A stretch of 64,000 nucleotides of DNA from contig NKJC01000001.1 in NCBI GenBank assembly GCA_002256435.1, positions 1,956,179 through 2,020,178 of the forward strand, in the 5' to 3' direction. The notes under the pieces are model-generated. The model searched no databases. It was not told the DNA's origin and saw only the letters and a list, made by a program, of their open reading frames with translations. Shown here piece after piece: positions 9,264 to 18,915 of the stretch. Each line of letters starts with the position of its first letter. The first letter of the stretch is position 1. Both the position numbers and the translations under genes were made by a program. The stretch comes from Chitinophagaceae bacterium BSSC1 (GTDB taxonomy: Bacteria > Bacteroidota > Bacteroidia > Chitinophagales > Chitinophagaceae).

Positions 9264-11528
9264 CTAGGTAAGGGATTCGGTGTCAAAACGATCAACCGTT
9301 TGTATTCCCTGTAGTACACTTAATCGGGCCACCAATTCTTCCAATTCCTCCTTGTCATGCACAAATACTTTAATAGTACCCTTAAAAATGCCCTCAGAGG
9401 ATTCAATGGTCAGTGCGGCAATATTTACCCGCATGTCTCCACTGATTACATTGGTAATCTTATTGATAATACCCACGTCATCAATGCCAATAATTTTCAA
9501 TCCGGTTAAGAATGAAATCTCCTTATTCTTGGCCCACTTGGTTTTTACCACACGGTGTCCATAATTGGCCATTAATTGGGTGGCATTGGGGCAGTTGGTT
9601 CTGTGAATAATTAAGCCTTTTCCCGTACTCACAAATCCAAATACGTCATCTCCCGGAATGGGGTTGCAACACTTGGCCAGGGTATAGACAATTCGGTCAC
9701 TACTCTCTCCAAATATGATGAGTTCAGAATCTTTTTTATTGTAGTTCTTGTGTTGTTGGTGGTCTATATGAATATCCTGAACCACGGGTTTGGGTTTGGG
9801 ATGTTCCAACTTGTCTCCCAACAAATGAAAGTCTTTTAATTCACGCAGATCAATAGACTTGGTGGCAATTTTGTATAGGAGATCTAAGGAAGAAGGTACT
9901 TTATAAAAATGCACCAACTCGTCAATATTGTGTTGGTTATAAGCCGCACCCATACCTTCTAACTTGCGCTGCAAGGTATATTTTCCATCGTCTGCAATCT
10001 TGCGCTTTTCTTCTCTTAATGCGTCTTTGATCTTGCTCTTGGCCTTTGCCGTAACCACAATACCCAACCAATCTTCCGATGGTTTTTGTTTGCCACTGGT
10101 TATGATTTCTATCTGATCACCACTGCGTAATTTATGACTAATGGGCACCAGCTTGTGGTGCACTTTGGCTCCAATACATTTGGTGCCAATAGCGGAGTGA
10201 ATAGAGAAGGCAAAATCCAATGCCGTACTACCTACGGGTAGCATTTTTACATCGCCCTTAGGCGTATACACATAAATCTCTTCTGCTAAAAATGAAGTCT
10301 TGAAATCTTGTAGAAAATCTACTGTATCAGTATCAGGTGTACTTAGTACTTCTCTGATTTGTCCAAACCATTTATCAAAGCGGTCTTCATCACCACCGCC
10401 TTCTTTGTATTTGTAGTGCGCGGCCAGGCCTTTCTCTGCAATTTCATTCATTCGTTTGGTCCTAATCTGTACCTCTACCCATTTACCTTGAGGTCCCATT
10501 ACCGTTGTGTGCAAAGCCTCGTATCCATTGCTTTTGGGGTTGCTCAACCAATCGCGCAAGCGTTCTGGTGAGGGGTTGTATTCGTCTGTAATTAAGGAGT
10601 AAACTTTCCAACAATCTTCCTTCTCTTTTTCAGGAGTGGAATTTAAAATCACGCGAATAGCAAAGAGGTCATACACTTCTTCAAAACTCACGGATTTTTT
10701 CTTGATCTTATTCCAAATACTATGAATGCTTTTGGGTCTTCCGTAGATCTCAAAATTAAAACTACCCGCTTCTAATTTTTCTTTTAGAGGCCTAATAAAT
10801 TCATTGATATAACGGCTTCTTTCTCGCTTGGTTTCAGAAAGCTTTTTTGCAATATCTCTATAAGCTTCTGGCTCCATGTACTTCATAGACAGGTCTTCCA
10901 TTTCTGTCTTGATGCTATACAATCCCATGCGGTGTGCCAGTGGTGCATATACCCAAACAGTTTCTGAAGCAATCTTGAGTTGTTTCTCCCGCTTCATGCT
11001 GTCTAGGGTGCGCATATTGTGCAAGCGGTCTGCTAGCTTTATTAGGATTACCCTTGGGTCATCTGTAAGGGTCAACAAAATTTTCTTAAAGTTCTCTGCC
11101 TGTTGACTGGTATTGGTGTCAATGACATTGGAGATCTTGGTGAGTCCGTCTACAATCTTGGCAATCTCAGAACCAAATTCGTGTTCTAAATCTTCTAGTG
11201 TAATGTCTGTATCCTCAACGGTATCATGCAAAAGCGCGCAGATGGTACTACGCACACCAAGGCCAATTTCTTCCACGCAAATCATGGCCACTTCTAGTGG
11301 GTGAATGATATAGGGCTCTCCACTTTTTCTACGCATAGATTTATGCGCTTCTGCCGCCATTTCAAATGCCATACGTACCAATTCTTTGTCACCCCTTTTT
11401 AGTTTGGGTCTAAGGCTGCGCAACAGGGCACGATAATGTCGGAGAATCTCATTCTTCTCCTGTTCTGCGTTCAAATTATATTTGGGAAGTGCCGCTTCTA
11501 CCCCTTGATTGTCCAATGCTTGCTCCAT
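9264..11528 (-). CDS. spoT: Bifunctional (p)ppGpp synthetase/hydrolase, RelA/SpoT family
   Basis: This RSH enzyme makes and degrades the alarmone (p)ppGpp. The order is an N-terminal HD hydrolase domain with an intact HDTVEDT motif, a synthetase domain (YGRPKSIHSIW, SNGYEALHTTV), a TGS domain (VYTPKGDVKMLPVGSTALDFAF), a helical and zinc-finger-like region around AKCCNPIPGDD, and a C-terminal ACT domain. The intact HD motif implies active hydrolysis, so it is likely bifunctional. I start it at ATG 11528 (MEQALDNQG) rather than 11576, because the longer form would overlap the start of the divergent ABC gene. Length is then 754 residues. Confidence 0.93.
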   Translation of the reverse strand: MEQALDNQGVEAALPKYNLNAEQEKNEILRHYRALLRSLRPKLKRGDKELVRMAFEMAAEAHKSMRRKSGEPYIIHPLEVAMICVEEIGLGVRSTICALLHDTVEDTDITLEDLEHEFGSEIAKIVDGLTKISNVIDTNTSQQAENFKKILLTLTDDPRVILIKLADRLHNMRTLDSMKREKQLKIASETVWVYAPLAHRMGLYSIKTEMEDLSMKYMEPEAYRDIAKKLSETKRERSRYINEFIRPLKEKLEAGSFNFEIYGRPKSIHSIWNKIKKKSVSFEEVYDLFAIRVILNSTPEKEKEDCWKVYSLITDEYNPSPERLRDWLSNPKSNGYEALHTTVMGPQGKWVEVQIRTKRMNEIAEKGLAAHYKYKEGGGDEDRFDKWFGQIREVLSTPDTDTVDFLQDFKTSFLAEEIYVYTPKGDVKMLPVGSTALDFAFSIHSAIGTKCIGAKVHHKLVPISHKLRSGDQIEIITSGKQKPSEDWLGIVVTAKAKSKIKDALREEKRKIADDGKYTLQRKLEGMGAAYNQHNIDELVHFYKVPSSLDLLYKIATKSIDLRELKDFHLLGDKLEHPKPKPVVQDIHIDHQQHKNYNKKDSELIIFGESSDRIVYTLAKCCNPIPGDDVFGFVSTGKGLIIHRTNCPNATQLMANYGHRVVKTKWAKNKEISFLTGLKIIGIDDVGIINKITNVISGDMRVNIAALTIESSEGIFKGTIKVFVHDKEELEELVARLSVLQGIQTVDRFDTESLT

Positions 11529-11535
11529 CACTCTA

Positions 11536-11562
11536 CGAATATAAACAATGTTGTTACATTTG
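11536..11562. promoter_or_regulatory. Compact divergent promoter pair between spoT and the ABC exporter
   Basis: The 42-base gap holds TACATTTG on the plus strand (11555-11562, 8 bases before ATG 11571) and TATATTCG on the minus strand (11543-11536, 7 bases before ATG 11528). Both resemble TAnnTTTG. Each would give a leader of only a few bases, and the two polymerase footprints would overlap. Confidence 0.45.
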
Positions 11563-11570
11563 TGGTTCAC

Positions 11571-13388
11571 ATGCAAGAAAGCCCAAAGAAGAAAGTATTT
11601 GATTTTTCCCTTTTCAAACGGATTTTCCGTTTTGTTAAGCCCTATTCGGGTTTTTTCTATGGGAGTATTCTCTTGGCCATCCTCATGGCTTTTTTTGCTC
11701 CAGTAAGACCCTACTTAATTCAACTAACCATTGATAGTGCAACTGGTAAGGCTTTGCACCTGCCCACTTGGGTTAAATGGGTGCTACTTGGCAGAGACTT
11801 AAGCGATGTAAGCCGCTTTATTATTGCTGTTACGCTCTTTCAGGTATTTTTTCTTTTGGTGGAATCTGCAGTTAGATTTTTGTTCAGCTTTGTTACGGCC
11901 TGGATGGGGCAGATGGTGGTGAAAGACCTGCGCGTAACAGTCTATGAAAAAGTAGTGGGTCTGAACCTAAGTCAATTTGACAAAACGCCCATTGGCACAC
12001 TGACCACCCGAACCATTAATGATATTGAAAGCATCAATGATATTTTTTCTGATGGGCTAATTCCCATTATTGCGGATTTGCTCACCATTATTATTACCCT
12101 GGCTACCATGTTTTGGATGGACTGGCGTTTGACTTTGATTAGTTTGATACCCTTTCCACTCATGATTGTGGCTACCTATTATTTTAAGGAGTCTGTGAAT
12201 AAGAGTTTTATCAGGGTGAGAAATGCGGTGGCAGCTTTAAATGCTTTTGTGCAAGAACATATCACGGGCATGCAGGTGGTTCAGGCTTTTGCATCGGAAG
12301 AAAGGGAATTTCAGAAGTTTAAGAAAATCAATACCGAGCACAAAAATGCCAATATCAACGCCATTTTTGCCTACTCCGTATTCTTTCCTATTGTAGAAGT
12401 GGTCTTGGCGGTAAGCATGGGTCTCTTGGTATGGTGGATAGCTGGTCAGGCCCTTGATGCTGGTTTATTGGTGGCATTTATCTTGTATTTGAACCAGATT
12501 TTTAGACCCTTAAGGGTGATAGCCGATAAGTTTAATGTGCTCCAAATGGGCATGATAGCCGCAGAAAGGGTGTTCAAAGTATTGGACAATCCTGATTTTA
12601 CCCCAGCTTCTGGTCCCGATGCCGTGAAAAAAGCCCATATGGATGGATCCATTGACTTTAGCCATGTGAGTTTTGCCTATAATGAACCCAATTATGTGCT
12701 CAAAGACATTAGTTTTTCCGTAAAAGCTGGGGAGACCGTGGCCTTGGTGGGGCATACAGGAAGTGGTAAAACAAGTATTATCTCCTTATTAAATAGGTTG
12801 TACCAAATTCAAAAAGGAACTATTGAAATTGATGGAATCCGCATTGAAGACTATGATCTTGACAATCTGCGTCAGCATATTGGGGTGGTCTTACAAGACG
12901 TATTTCTGTTTAGTGGGTCTGTGTTGGACAATATTACTTTGAGAAACCCAGCCATCAGCAGGGAGCAAGTGGAAGAAGCCGCCAAAATGATTGGGGTGCA
13001 CGATTTTATTATGAGGTTACCCGGGGGATATGATTATCACGTAATGGAGCGTGGTAGTACCCTTAGTCTGGGTCAGCGCCAATTATTGTCATTTATTCGG
13101 GCTTTATTATACCAACCGGCCATCCTGATTTTGGACGAAGCCACTTCTTCCATTGATACAGAAAGCGAGCAAATGATTGAAAAAGCCATTGATACCCTCA
13201 TTTCTGGCCGAACATCTATTGTGATTGCTCATAGACTGTCTACCATTAGAAAAGCCAGTAAAATCATTGTCCTTGACAAGGGGCAAATCATAGAAATGGG
13301 TAACCACGAGGAATTATTGGCCTTGGGAGGTCATTATGCCAAGCTGCACGAGATGCAGTTTGACAAGAAAAAGGGGATTCTGGCCTGA
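11571..13388 (+). CDS. ABC transporter, fused permease and ATPase (MsbA-like exporter)
   Basis: The 605-residue half-transporter has an N-terminal six-helix ABC transmembrane domain (about residues 20-310) and a C-terminal nucleotide-binding domain with Walker A GHTGSGKTS, Q-loop VVLQDVFLF, signature LSLGQRQ, Walker B ILILDEATSS and the H-loop IAHRLST. Such proteins dimerise and export lipids, peptides or drugs from the inner leaflet; the substrate cannot be read from sequence. I chose ATG 11571 (MQESPKKK); the ORF-track start at 11436 runs deep into spoT. It is divergent from spoT and ahead of the ATP synthase genes. Confidence 0.92.
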   Translation: MQESPKKKVFDFSLFKRIFRFVKPYSGFFYGSILLAILMAFFAPVRPYLIQLTIDSATGKALHLPTWVKWVLLGRDLSDVSRFIIAVTLFQVFFLLVESAVRFLFSFVTAWMGQMVVKDLRVTVYEKVVGLNLSQFDKTPIGTLTTRTINDIESINDIFSDGLIPIIADLLTIIITLATMFWMDWRLTLISLIPFPLMIVATYYFKESVNKSFIRVRNAVAALNAFVQEHITGMQVVQAFASEEREFQKFKKINTEHKNANINAIFAYSVFFPIVEVVLAVSMGLLVWWIAGQALDAGLLVAFILYLNQIFRPLRVIADKFNVLQMGMIAAERVFKVLDNPDFTPASGPDAVKKAHMDGSIDFSHVSFAYNEPNYVLKDISFSVKAGETVALVGHTGSGKTSIISLLNRLYQIQKGTIEIDGIRIEDYDLDNLRQHIGVVLQDVFLFSGSVLDNITLRNPAISREQVEEAAKMIGVHDFIMRLPGGYDYHVMERGSTLSLGQRQLLSFIRALLYQPAILILDEATSSIDTESEQMIEKAIDTLISGRTSIVIAHRLSTIRKASKIIVLDKGQIIEMGNHEELLALGGHYAKLHEMQFDKKKGILA

Positions 13389-13445
13389 GTCTTAAAAGCA
13401 TAATATTTTCTGCTGTTTTGCTGTCATTTTTAGCCGCCTTACCCC

Positions 13446-13453
13446 TATCTTTG
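13446..13453 (+). promoter_or_regulatory. -7 box of the ATP synthase operon promoter
   Basis: TATCTTTG matches TAnnTTTG exactly and lies 20 bases before the atpB ATG at 13474. A purine-rich GGAGAGA sits just upstream of that ATG and may act as a ribosome binding site, which is uncommon in this window. Confidence 0.6.
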
Positions 13454-13473
13454 CCGCAAATTTGGAGAGAGTC

Positions 13474-14577
13474 ATGGCGTCTAGAAGCTTTAAATCATTA
13501 TTAGTACTCATATTCAGCCTTGTTTCTATGCTGTTTGCCACTGCAGTTTATGCAGAAAATGCACCTGAAACAGCGGGTCATGGCACGGAAGAAGCCGGAA
13601 AAGAAAAAAAGGAAGGGGCATTTGACCCAGCCGAACTAATCATGGAGCATATCCTTGATGCCCACGAATTCCATTTTTTCACTTTGGGTGAATCAGAGGT
13701 TTCTATTCCATTACCTGTGATTGTTTATTCTAAAGAGCGCGGATTAGCTGCTTTCTCTTATGGTAATTTTCACCATGGTCACGAAGCTTATAATGGATAT
13801 AAGACTGAAGAAGGCAAGATTGTAGCAGTTGACGCAGAAGGCAAAGTTGACGAAGCCGTTACCTTATATGATTTTAGTTTAACTAGAAACGTAGTCCAAA
13901 TGTTTTTGGCATTGACGCTTTTGGTTGTACTGATGATTAATGTAGCTAACAAATACAAAAAAGGTGGCGCCAAAACTGCCCCATCTGGTTTTCAAAATGC
14001 AGTGGAACCCGTGATTACTTTTGTAAGAGACGAGGTTGCCAAACCCAATCTGGGTCATGCTTATGGCAAGTACATGCCTTATTTGTTAACCGTATTCTTT
14101 TTTATCTTGATCAACAATATTGTTGGTTTGATTCCAGGTACAGCCAATGTAACTGGTAATATTGCTTTTACTGTTGTGTTGGGTGTGGTTAGTTTCTTTG
14201 TGATTGTGTTTAGCACCAACAAACATTTCTGGGGTCATATTTTTAACCCACCGGTTCCTTTCTTGGTTAAGTTTATCTTGGTGCCTGTAGAATTCATTGG
14301 AATCTTCACCAAACCATTTGCCTTGATTGTCCGATTGTTTGCCAACATGGTGGCGGGTCACATTATCATCACTTGTTTTGTGATGTTGATCTTCATCTTT
14401 GGCGCTATGAGCCAAGTAGCAGGATGGGGTTTCTCTCCAGTCTCTGTTGCCTTTACAGTTTTCATTTACTTAATTGAAATATTGGTTGCCTTTATACAAG
14501 CCTTCATCTTTACCAACCTGACCGCGGTATTTATTGGTCAGTCTAGAGAGGGAGCGCATGATGATGCACACCATTAA
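13474..14577 (+). CDS. atpB: ATP synthase F0 subunit a
   Basis: Subunit a forms the proton half-channels beside the c-ring. The protein has a signal-like N-terminus (MASRSFKSLLVLIFSLVSML), a long periplasmic or N-terminal extension typical of Bacteroidota, then five or six transmembrane helices. The essential Arg lies in LIVRLFANMVAGH. The ORF-track start at 13462 is a TTG inside the leader; ATG 13474 follows GGAGAGA and is preferred, giving 367 residues. It opens the atpB-E-F-H-A cluster, 30 bases before atpE. Confidence 0.95.
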   Translation: MASRSFKSLLVLIFSLVSMLFATAVYAENAPETAGHGTEEAGKEKKEGAFDPAELIMEHILDAHEFHFFTLGESEVSIPLPVIVYSKERGLAAFSYGNFHHGHEAYNGYKTEEGKIVAVDAEGKVDEAVTLYDFSLTRNVVQMFLALTLLVVLMINVANKYKKGGAKTAPSGFQNAVEPVITFVRDEVAKPNLGHAYGKYMPYLLTVFFFILINNIVGLIPGTANVTGNIAFTVVLGVVSFFVIVFSTNKHFWGHIFNPPVPFLVKFILVPVEFIGIFTKPFALIVRLFANMVAGHIIITCFVMLIFIFGAMSQVAGWGFSPVSVAFTVFIYLIEILVAFIQAFIFTNLTAVFIGQSREGAHDDAHH

Positions 14578-14853
<276 letters not shown>

Positions 14854-14874
14854 GCTAAGTAGGCACAAACTTTT

Positions 14875-14932
14875 CACTGCATCCAAAGCAAAGGGCAATG
14901 GGTGCAGTGATTCTTTTTCTTTTAAAAGAATC
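14875..14932 (+). promoter_or_regulatory. Overlapping hairpins between atpE and atpF (possible attenuator or processing site)
   Basis: CACTGCATCC (14875-14884) pairs with GGGTGCAGTG (14900-14909) with one G-U pair and is followed by TTCTTTTTCTTTT. A second perfect 9-bp hairpin, GATTCTTTT (14909-14917) with AAAAGAATC (14924-14932), begins on the last base of the first and would take up its T tract. Confidence 0.6.
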
Positions 14933-14953
14933 TTGACCAACTAAATAGTATTT

Positions 14954-15448
14954 ATGCAATTGTTAACACCCGGTTTAGGATTATTGGTTTGGACCTTTAT
15001 TGCGTTCTTACTGGTATTTTTTATCCTAAAGAAATTTGCCTGGAAGCCCATTCTGGAAACATTAAAAGAAAGGGAAACTGGTATAGCAGAAGCCATCGCG
15101 TCAGCTGATAAAATCAAGACTGAAATGGCGGCTCTGAAAAATGAAAACGAAGCCTTGTTGGCTCAAGCTCGTGAAGAACGTGCTGTGTTAATTAAGGAAG
15201 CAAAAGAAACCGCTAACAAAATGGTTTCTGACGCTAAAGAAAAAGCTCGTGCTGAATTCGATAGGATTGTGGCTGATGCTCAGTCTGCCATTACTCAGCA
15301 AAAAAATGCTGCATTAACCGATGTGAAAAACCAAGTTGGTTCATTGGTGATTGAAGTAGCTGAGAAAGTGTTGCGCAGAGAACTAGCCAACAAAGCAGAG
15401 CAAGAAGCCTATATCAAGGGTCTTGCAGAAGTAGTGAACATGAACTAA
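14954..15448 (+). CDS. atpF: ATP synthase F0 subunit b
   Basis: The 164-residue subunit b is the peripheral stator stalk. An N-terminal transmembrane helix (LGLLVWTFIAFLLVFFILKKFAW) is followed by the KPILETLKERE segment and a long charged, Ala-rich coiled coil that dimerises and reaches the delta subunit. Length is standard. It starts at ATG 14954, about 100 bases after atpE, and is followed 10 bases later by atpH. No feature departs from the family. Confidence 0.95.
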   Translation: MQLLTPGLGLLVWTFIAFLLVFFILKKFAWKPILETLKERETGIAEAIASADKIKTEMAALKNENEALLAQAREERAVLIKEAKETANKMVSDAKEKARAEFDRIVADAQSAITQQKNAALTDVKNQVGSLVIEVAEKVLRRELANKAEQEAYIKGLAEVVNMN

Positions 15449-15458
15449 AAGAATTAAA

Positions 15459-16019
15459 ATGCCCAATCCACGTTTAGCAGGCAGATACGCAAAAAGTTTG
15501 ATTGACCTTTCTATTGAAAAGGGTCAATTAGAAGCGGTATATGCTGATATGAAATACTTGCAGCAATTATGCAAGGTGAGCAGGGAATTTGTGAATTTGA
15601 TGCGCAGCCCAATTGTGCGCAATGACCAAAAGAATGCCATTATCAATGCCATCACCAATGGTAAAATCAGTGAGCTCACTGCAGCTTTTAACCAATTATT
15701 GGTTAGAAAAGGACGTGAGGGAGATATACCTGAAATTGCCGTGGCTTTTGTAGAACAGTACAATGCATTGAAAGGCATCCATGCTGTGAAACTGAGCACA
15801 GCAGCACCTATCAGTGATGAATTACGCAAAGCCATTGAAACAAGGGTTGCTACTAACCAAGGATTCCCAAGCATTGAATTGGAAACTGCCGTTGACGAAA
15901 AATTGATCGGCGGTTTTGTATTGGAGTTTAACAACAAACTGGTTGATGCAAGCATTTTGCATGACTTGAAAGTGTTGAAACTGCAATTCATGGAGAATCA
16001 CTATGTAGACAAAATATAG
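15459..16019 (+). CDS. atpH: ATP synthase F1 subunit delta
   Basis: The 186-residue delta (OSCP) subunit connects the stator stalk to the top of the F1 head. The N-terminal six-helix domain begins RLAGRYAKSLIDLSIEKGQ, and the C-terminal domain has the typical VDEKLIGGFVLEFNNKLVDASI block ending in a helix. It lies 10 bases after atpF and 49 bases before atpA, in the usual operon order. Length and motifs are normal. Confidence 0.94.
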   Translation: MPNPRLAGRYAKSLIDLSIEKGQLEAVYADMKYLQQLCKVSREFVNLMRSPIVRNDQKNAIINAITNGKISELTAAFNQLLVRKGREGDIPEIAVAFVEQYNALKGIHAVKLSTAAPISDELRKAIETRVATNQGFPSIELETAVDEKLIGGFVLEFNNKLVDASILHDLKVLKLQFMENHYVDKI

Positions 16020-16068
16020 TTTAGATAAATAAGAATTGAATAACAAACATTAATAAAAGCAGATAATC

Positions 16069-17646
16069 ATGGTTGACATTAAACCCGATGAAATTTCCGC
16101 GATACTGAGACAACAGCTCAGCAACTTCAATGTGAGTGCCGATCTAGAAGAAGTTGGTACCGTATTGCAGGTTGGGGATGGTATTGCTCGTGTGTATGGC
16201 CTTAACGGTGTACGCTCAGGTGAACTGGTAGTATTTGAGAATGGTGTAAAAGCCATTGCCTTGAACCTAGAAGAAGACAATGTGGGTGTGGTATTGATGG
16301 GTGAGAGCGGAGACATCAAAGAAGGCGCCAAAGTAAAAAGAACCGGACAGATTGCATCCATTCAAGTGGGTGAGGGTTTGGTTGGCCGTGTTATCAACAC
16401 ATTGGGTGCACCCATTGATGGTAAAGGCCCAATTACTGGTGAATTATATGAAATGCCATTGGAGCGTAAAGCACCAGGTGTTATCTTCCGTGAGCCAGTT
16501 AAAGAACCATTGCAAACTGGTATCAAAGCCATTGATGCCATGATTCCAATTGGTCGTGGTCAGCGTGAGTTGGTGATTGGTGACCGTCAGACTGGTAAAA
16601 CTGCCATCTGCGTAGATACCATTATCAATCAGAAAGAATTCTTTGATGCAGGTAAGCCAGTATACTGTATATATGTTGCCATTGGTCAAAAAGCATCTAC
16701 CGTTGCCGGTGTAATGAAAACCTTGACTGATTCTGGTGCTATGGCTTACACAACTATTGTGTGTGCTTCTGCATCTGATCCAGCTCCATTGCAGTTCTAC
16801 GCACCATTTGCGGGTGCTGCTATTGGTGAGTTCTTCCGTGATACCGGTAGACCAGCGTTGATTGTATTTGACGATTTGAGTAAACAAGCGGTAGCATACC
16901 GTGAGGTTTCTCTATTGTTAAGAAGACCTCCAGGACGTGAAGCATATCCTGGTGACGTATTCTATCTACATAGTCGTTTATTGGAAAGAGCTGCTAAAGT
17001 TATTGCCAATGACGATGTTGCTAAGAACATGAATGACTTACCAGCTTCTATCAAGCATTTGGTAAAAGGTGGTGGTTCATTGACTGCATTGCCAATTATT
17101 GAAACACAAGCGGGTGACGTATCTGCTTATATTCCAACTAACGTAATCTCTATTACTGACGGTCAGATCTTCTTGGAAGGTAACTTGTTCAACGCAGGTA
17201 TTCGTCCAGCGATTAACGTAGGTATCTCTGTAAGCCGTGTGGGTGGTAACGCTCAGATCAAATCCATGAAGAAAGTAGCAGGTACTTTGAAATTGGATCA
17301 GGCCCTTTACCGTGAGTTGGAAGCCTTCTCTAAATTTGGTGGTGACCTAGATGCTGCAACCAAGTCTGTAATTGACAAGGGTGCTCGTAACGTGGAAATC
17401 TTGAAGCAGTTGCAATATTCTCCAATGACCGTTGAAAACCAAGTTGCAATTATCTACTTGGGTACACAAGGTTTGTTGCGTGATGTAGCTGTGAAAAACG
17501 TGAAGGAATTTGAAGCACATTTCTTAACTGAAATGGCTAACAAATTACCAGATGTTTTGGCAGAATTTAAGAAAGGTCAGTTGAACGACGCAAGTTTGAC
17601 TAAGATGACTGATCTAGCTAAAAGCTTGATGCCTCAGTACAAATAG
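16069..17646 (+). CDS. atpA: ATP synthase F1 subunit alpha
   Basis: AtpA is the non-catalytic nucleotide-binding subunit of F1. Its 525 residues contain the N-terminal beta barrel ([21 protein letters not shown]), the P-loop GDRQTGKTA, the [10 protein letters not shown] segment, the [16 protein letters not shown] and [28 protein letters not shown] blocks and the C-terminal helical bundle. It is the last ATP synthase gene here. A strong terminator follows and no gamma-subunit gene (atpG) is present after it, so the F1 genes are split across the chromosome. Confidence 0.97.
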   Translation: MVDIKPDEISAILRQQLSNFNVSADLEEVGTVLQVGDGIARVYGLNGVRSGELVVFENGVKAIALNLEEDNVGVVLMGESGDIKEGAKVKRTGQIASIQVGEGLVGRVINTLGAPIDGKGPITGELYEMPLERKAPGVIFREPVKEPLQTGIKAIDAMIPIGRGQRELVIGDRQTGKTAICVDTIINQKEFFDAGKPVYCIYVAIGQKASTVAGVMKTLTDSGAMAYTTIVCASASDPAPLQFYAPFAGAAIGEFFRDTGRPALIVFDDLSKQAVAYREVSLLLRRPPGREAYPGDVFYLHSRLLERAAKVIANDDVAKNMNDLPASIKHLVKGGGSLTALPIIETQAGDVSAYIPTNVISITDGQIFLEGNLFNAGIRPAINVGISVSRVGGNAQIKSMKKVAGTLKLDQALYRELEAFSKFGGDLDAATKSVIDKGARNVEILKQLQYSPMTVENQVAIIYLGTQGLLRDVAVKNVKEFEAHFLTEMANKLPDVLAEFKKGQLNDASLTKMTDLAKSLMPQYK

Positions 17647-17670
17647 TCCACACTAACTGGTTATATGGAA

Positions 17671-17697
17671 GACCCCAAGCAATTGGGGTCTTTTTTT
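17671..17697 (+). terminator. Intrinsic terminator of the atp operon
   Basis: GACCCCAA and TTGGGGTC form a perfect 8-bp GC-rich stem with a GCAA loop, followed by seven T residues. It lies 24 bases after the atpA stop and closes the operon. Confidence 0.92.
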
Positions 17698-17744
17698 GTG
17701 CCGAACCAAAATGCTTCTTGCTTGTTCTTGGGCAAAAGCCTATC

Positions 17745-18800
17745 ATGAAAAGCTCCCTAAGCTTCCTTTTTTTATTGTTCAGCCTTTTGGCTATTGCACA
17801 AAAGCCAATCAATCCTTATCAGAAAATTGTTCAGAACTATAGTCAGAAAAAGCAGTTTAGCGGTAATGTTTTAATTGCCAAAAAGGGTCAGATAATTTAT
17901 CAGCAAGCCACGGGAATAGCCAATAGAACCTGGAATATTCCCATGGCCATGGATGCCAAATTCAAAATCTGTTCCATTACTAAAACCTTTACAGCGGTCT
18001 TGGTGATGCAGTTAGTAGAAGCGGGTAAAATATCATTAGCCGGAACGATTGGTCAATATTTGCCGGAATACCAAGGACCAGCCAGAGACCAAGTAACTAT
18101 GGAACAATTGCTAACTTATAGTTCCGGATTAGATAATTCAGACCAGCGTGATGATGCCATGTACCAATCAGTCATGTCAGTGGATAGCATCATCAAACGA
18201 TTTGGTTCTGGTCCATTGGTAGCAAAACCTGGCACCCAATTCAGTTATAAGAATATTGATTTTATTATTCTTGGTAGGATTTTGGAAAAAATTACAGGCA
18301 AATCTTATCGCGTACTATTAGAAGAGCAAATTCTACAACCCTTGCAAATGAAGCATAGTGGCTATCTCAGCAATAGCATGGTTGTTCCTGGATTGGTTAG
18401 TTCTTATCAAATAGATAGTCTGGGTCATGTGCAACAAGATGATCCATATTGGATAGATAATTTTTATGCAAGCGCTGCTATGTATGCTAGTATCCAAGAC
18501 ATGCATTTGTTTGACCAAGCCTTGTTTCATGGAAAATTGATCAATCAAAACAGCTTGGAATTGATGCTCAAACCCCATCCCGAATTATGGGGAGTAGCAT
18601 TGGGATTTTGGGTAAGCGATACCCAAATTGGTGCTGTCAAAACCAAGGTAGCAGATAGAAGGGGAAGCATTGGAGGTAGCAATGCCATCTGGTATCATTT
18701 AATTGATCAAGACATCAATATCTTCATTTTGAGTAATAATAACGCCTTTGATTTGGTTGAGCTGCGCGATGAGCTGGCCAAAGCGGTGATCAGCAAATAA
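17745..18800 (+). CDS. Secreted serine hydrolase, beta-lactamase (class C/PBP4*) family
   Basis: The 351-residue protein has a signal peptide (MKSSLSFLFLLFSLLAIAQ) and a serine beta-lactamase-like fold. The catalytic S77-x-x-K80 is in CSITK and the Y168-x-N170 motif is in SYKNIDF. The C-terminal third motif is not obvious; a Gly-rich RRGSIGGSNAIWYH lies there. Family members act as esterases or D-amino peptidases as often as true beta-lactamases, so antibiotic resistance should not be assumed. I start at ATG 17745, where the signal peptide begins, not the ORF-track start at 17718. It is transcribed alone after the atp terminator. Confidence 0.85.
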   Translation: MKSSLSFLFLLFSLLAIAQKPINPYQKIVQNYSQKKQFSGNVLIAKKGQIIYQQATGIANRTWNIPMAMDAKFKICSITKTFTAVLVMQLVEAGKISLAGTIGQYLPEYQGPARDQVTMEQLLTYSSGLDNSDQRDDAMYQSVMSVDSIIKRFGSGPLVAKPGTQFSYKNIDFIILGRILEKITGKSYRVLLEEQILQPLQMKHSGYLSNSMVVPGLVSSYQIDSLGHVQQDDPYWIDNFYASAAMYASIQDMHLFDQALFHGKLINQNSLELMLKPHPELWGVALGFWVSDTQIGAVKTKVADRRGSIGGSNAIWYHLIDQDINIFILSNNNAFDLVELRDELAKAVISK

Positions 18801-18915
18801 AAAATCATATTCTGGTAGGAAAATTGGGAGGTTGGACAGCCCCTAAAATAATATTTGTAAAATAGTTTGGTTTATAAAATAAACTAGTCTATGTTTGATC
18901 TGTCAAATCCCTACA

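Noticed and set aside
16444-16887. 147-residue ORF antisense to atpA
   Set aside because: It is a shadow frame of a highly biased gene, with no start context or domain.
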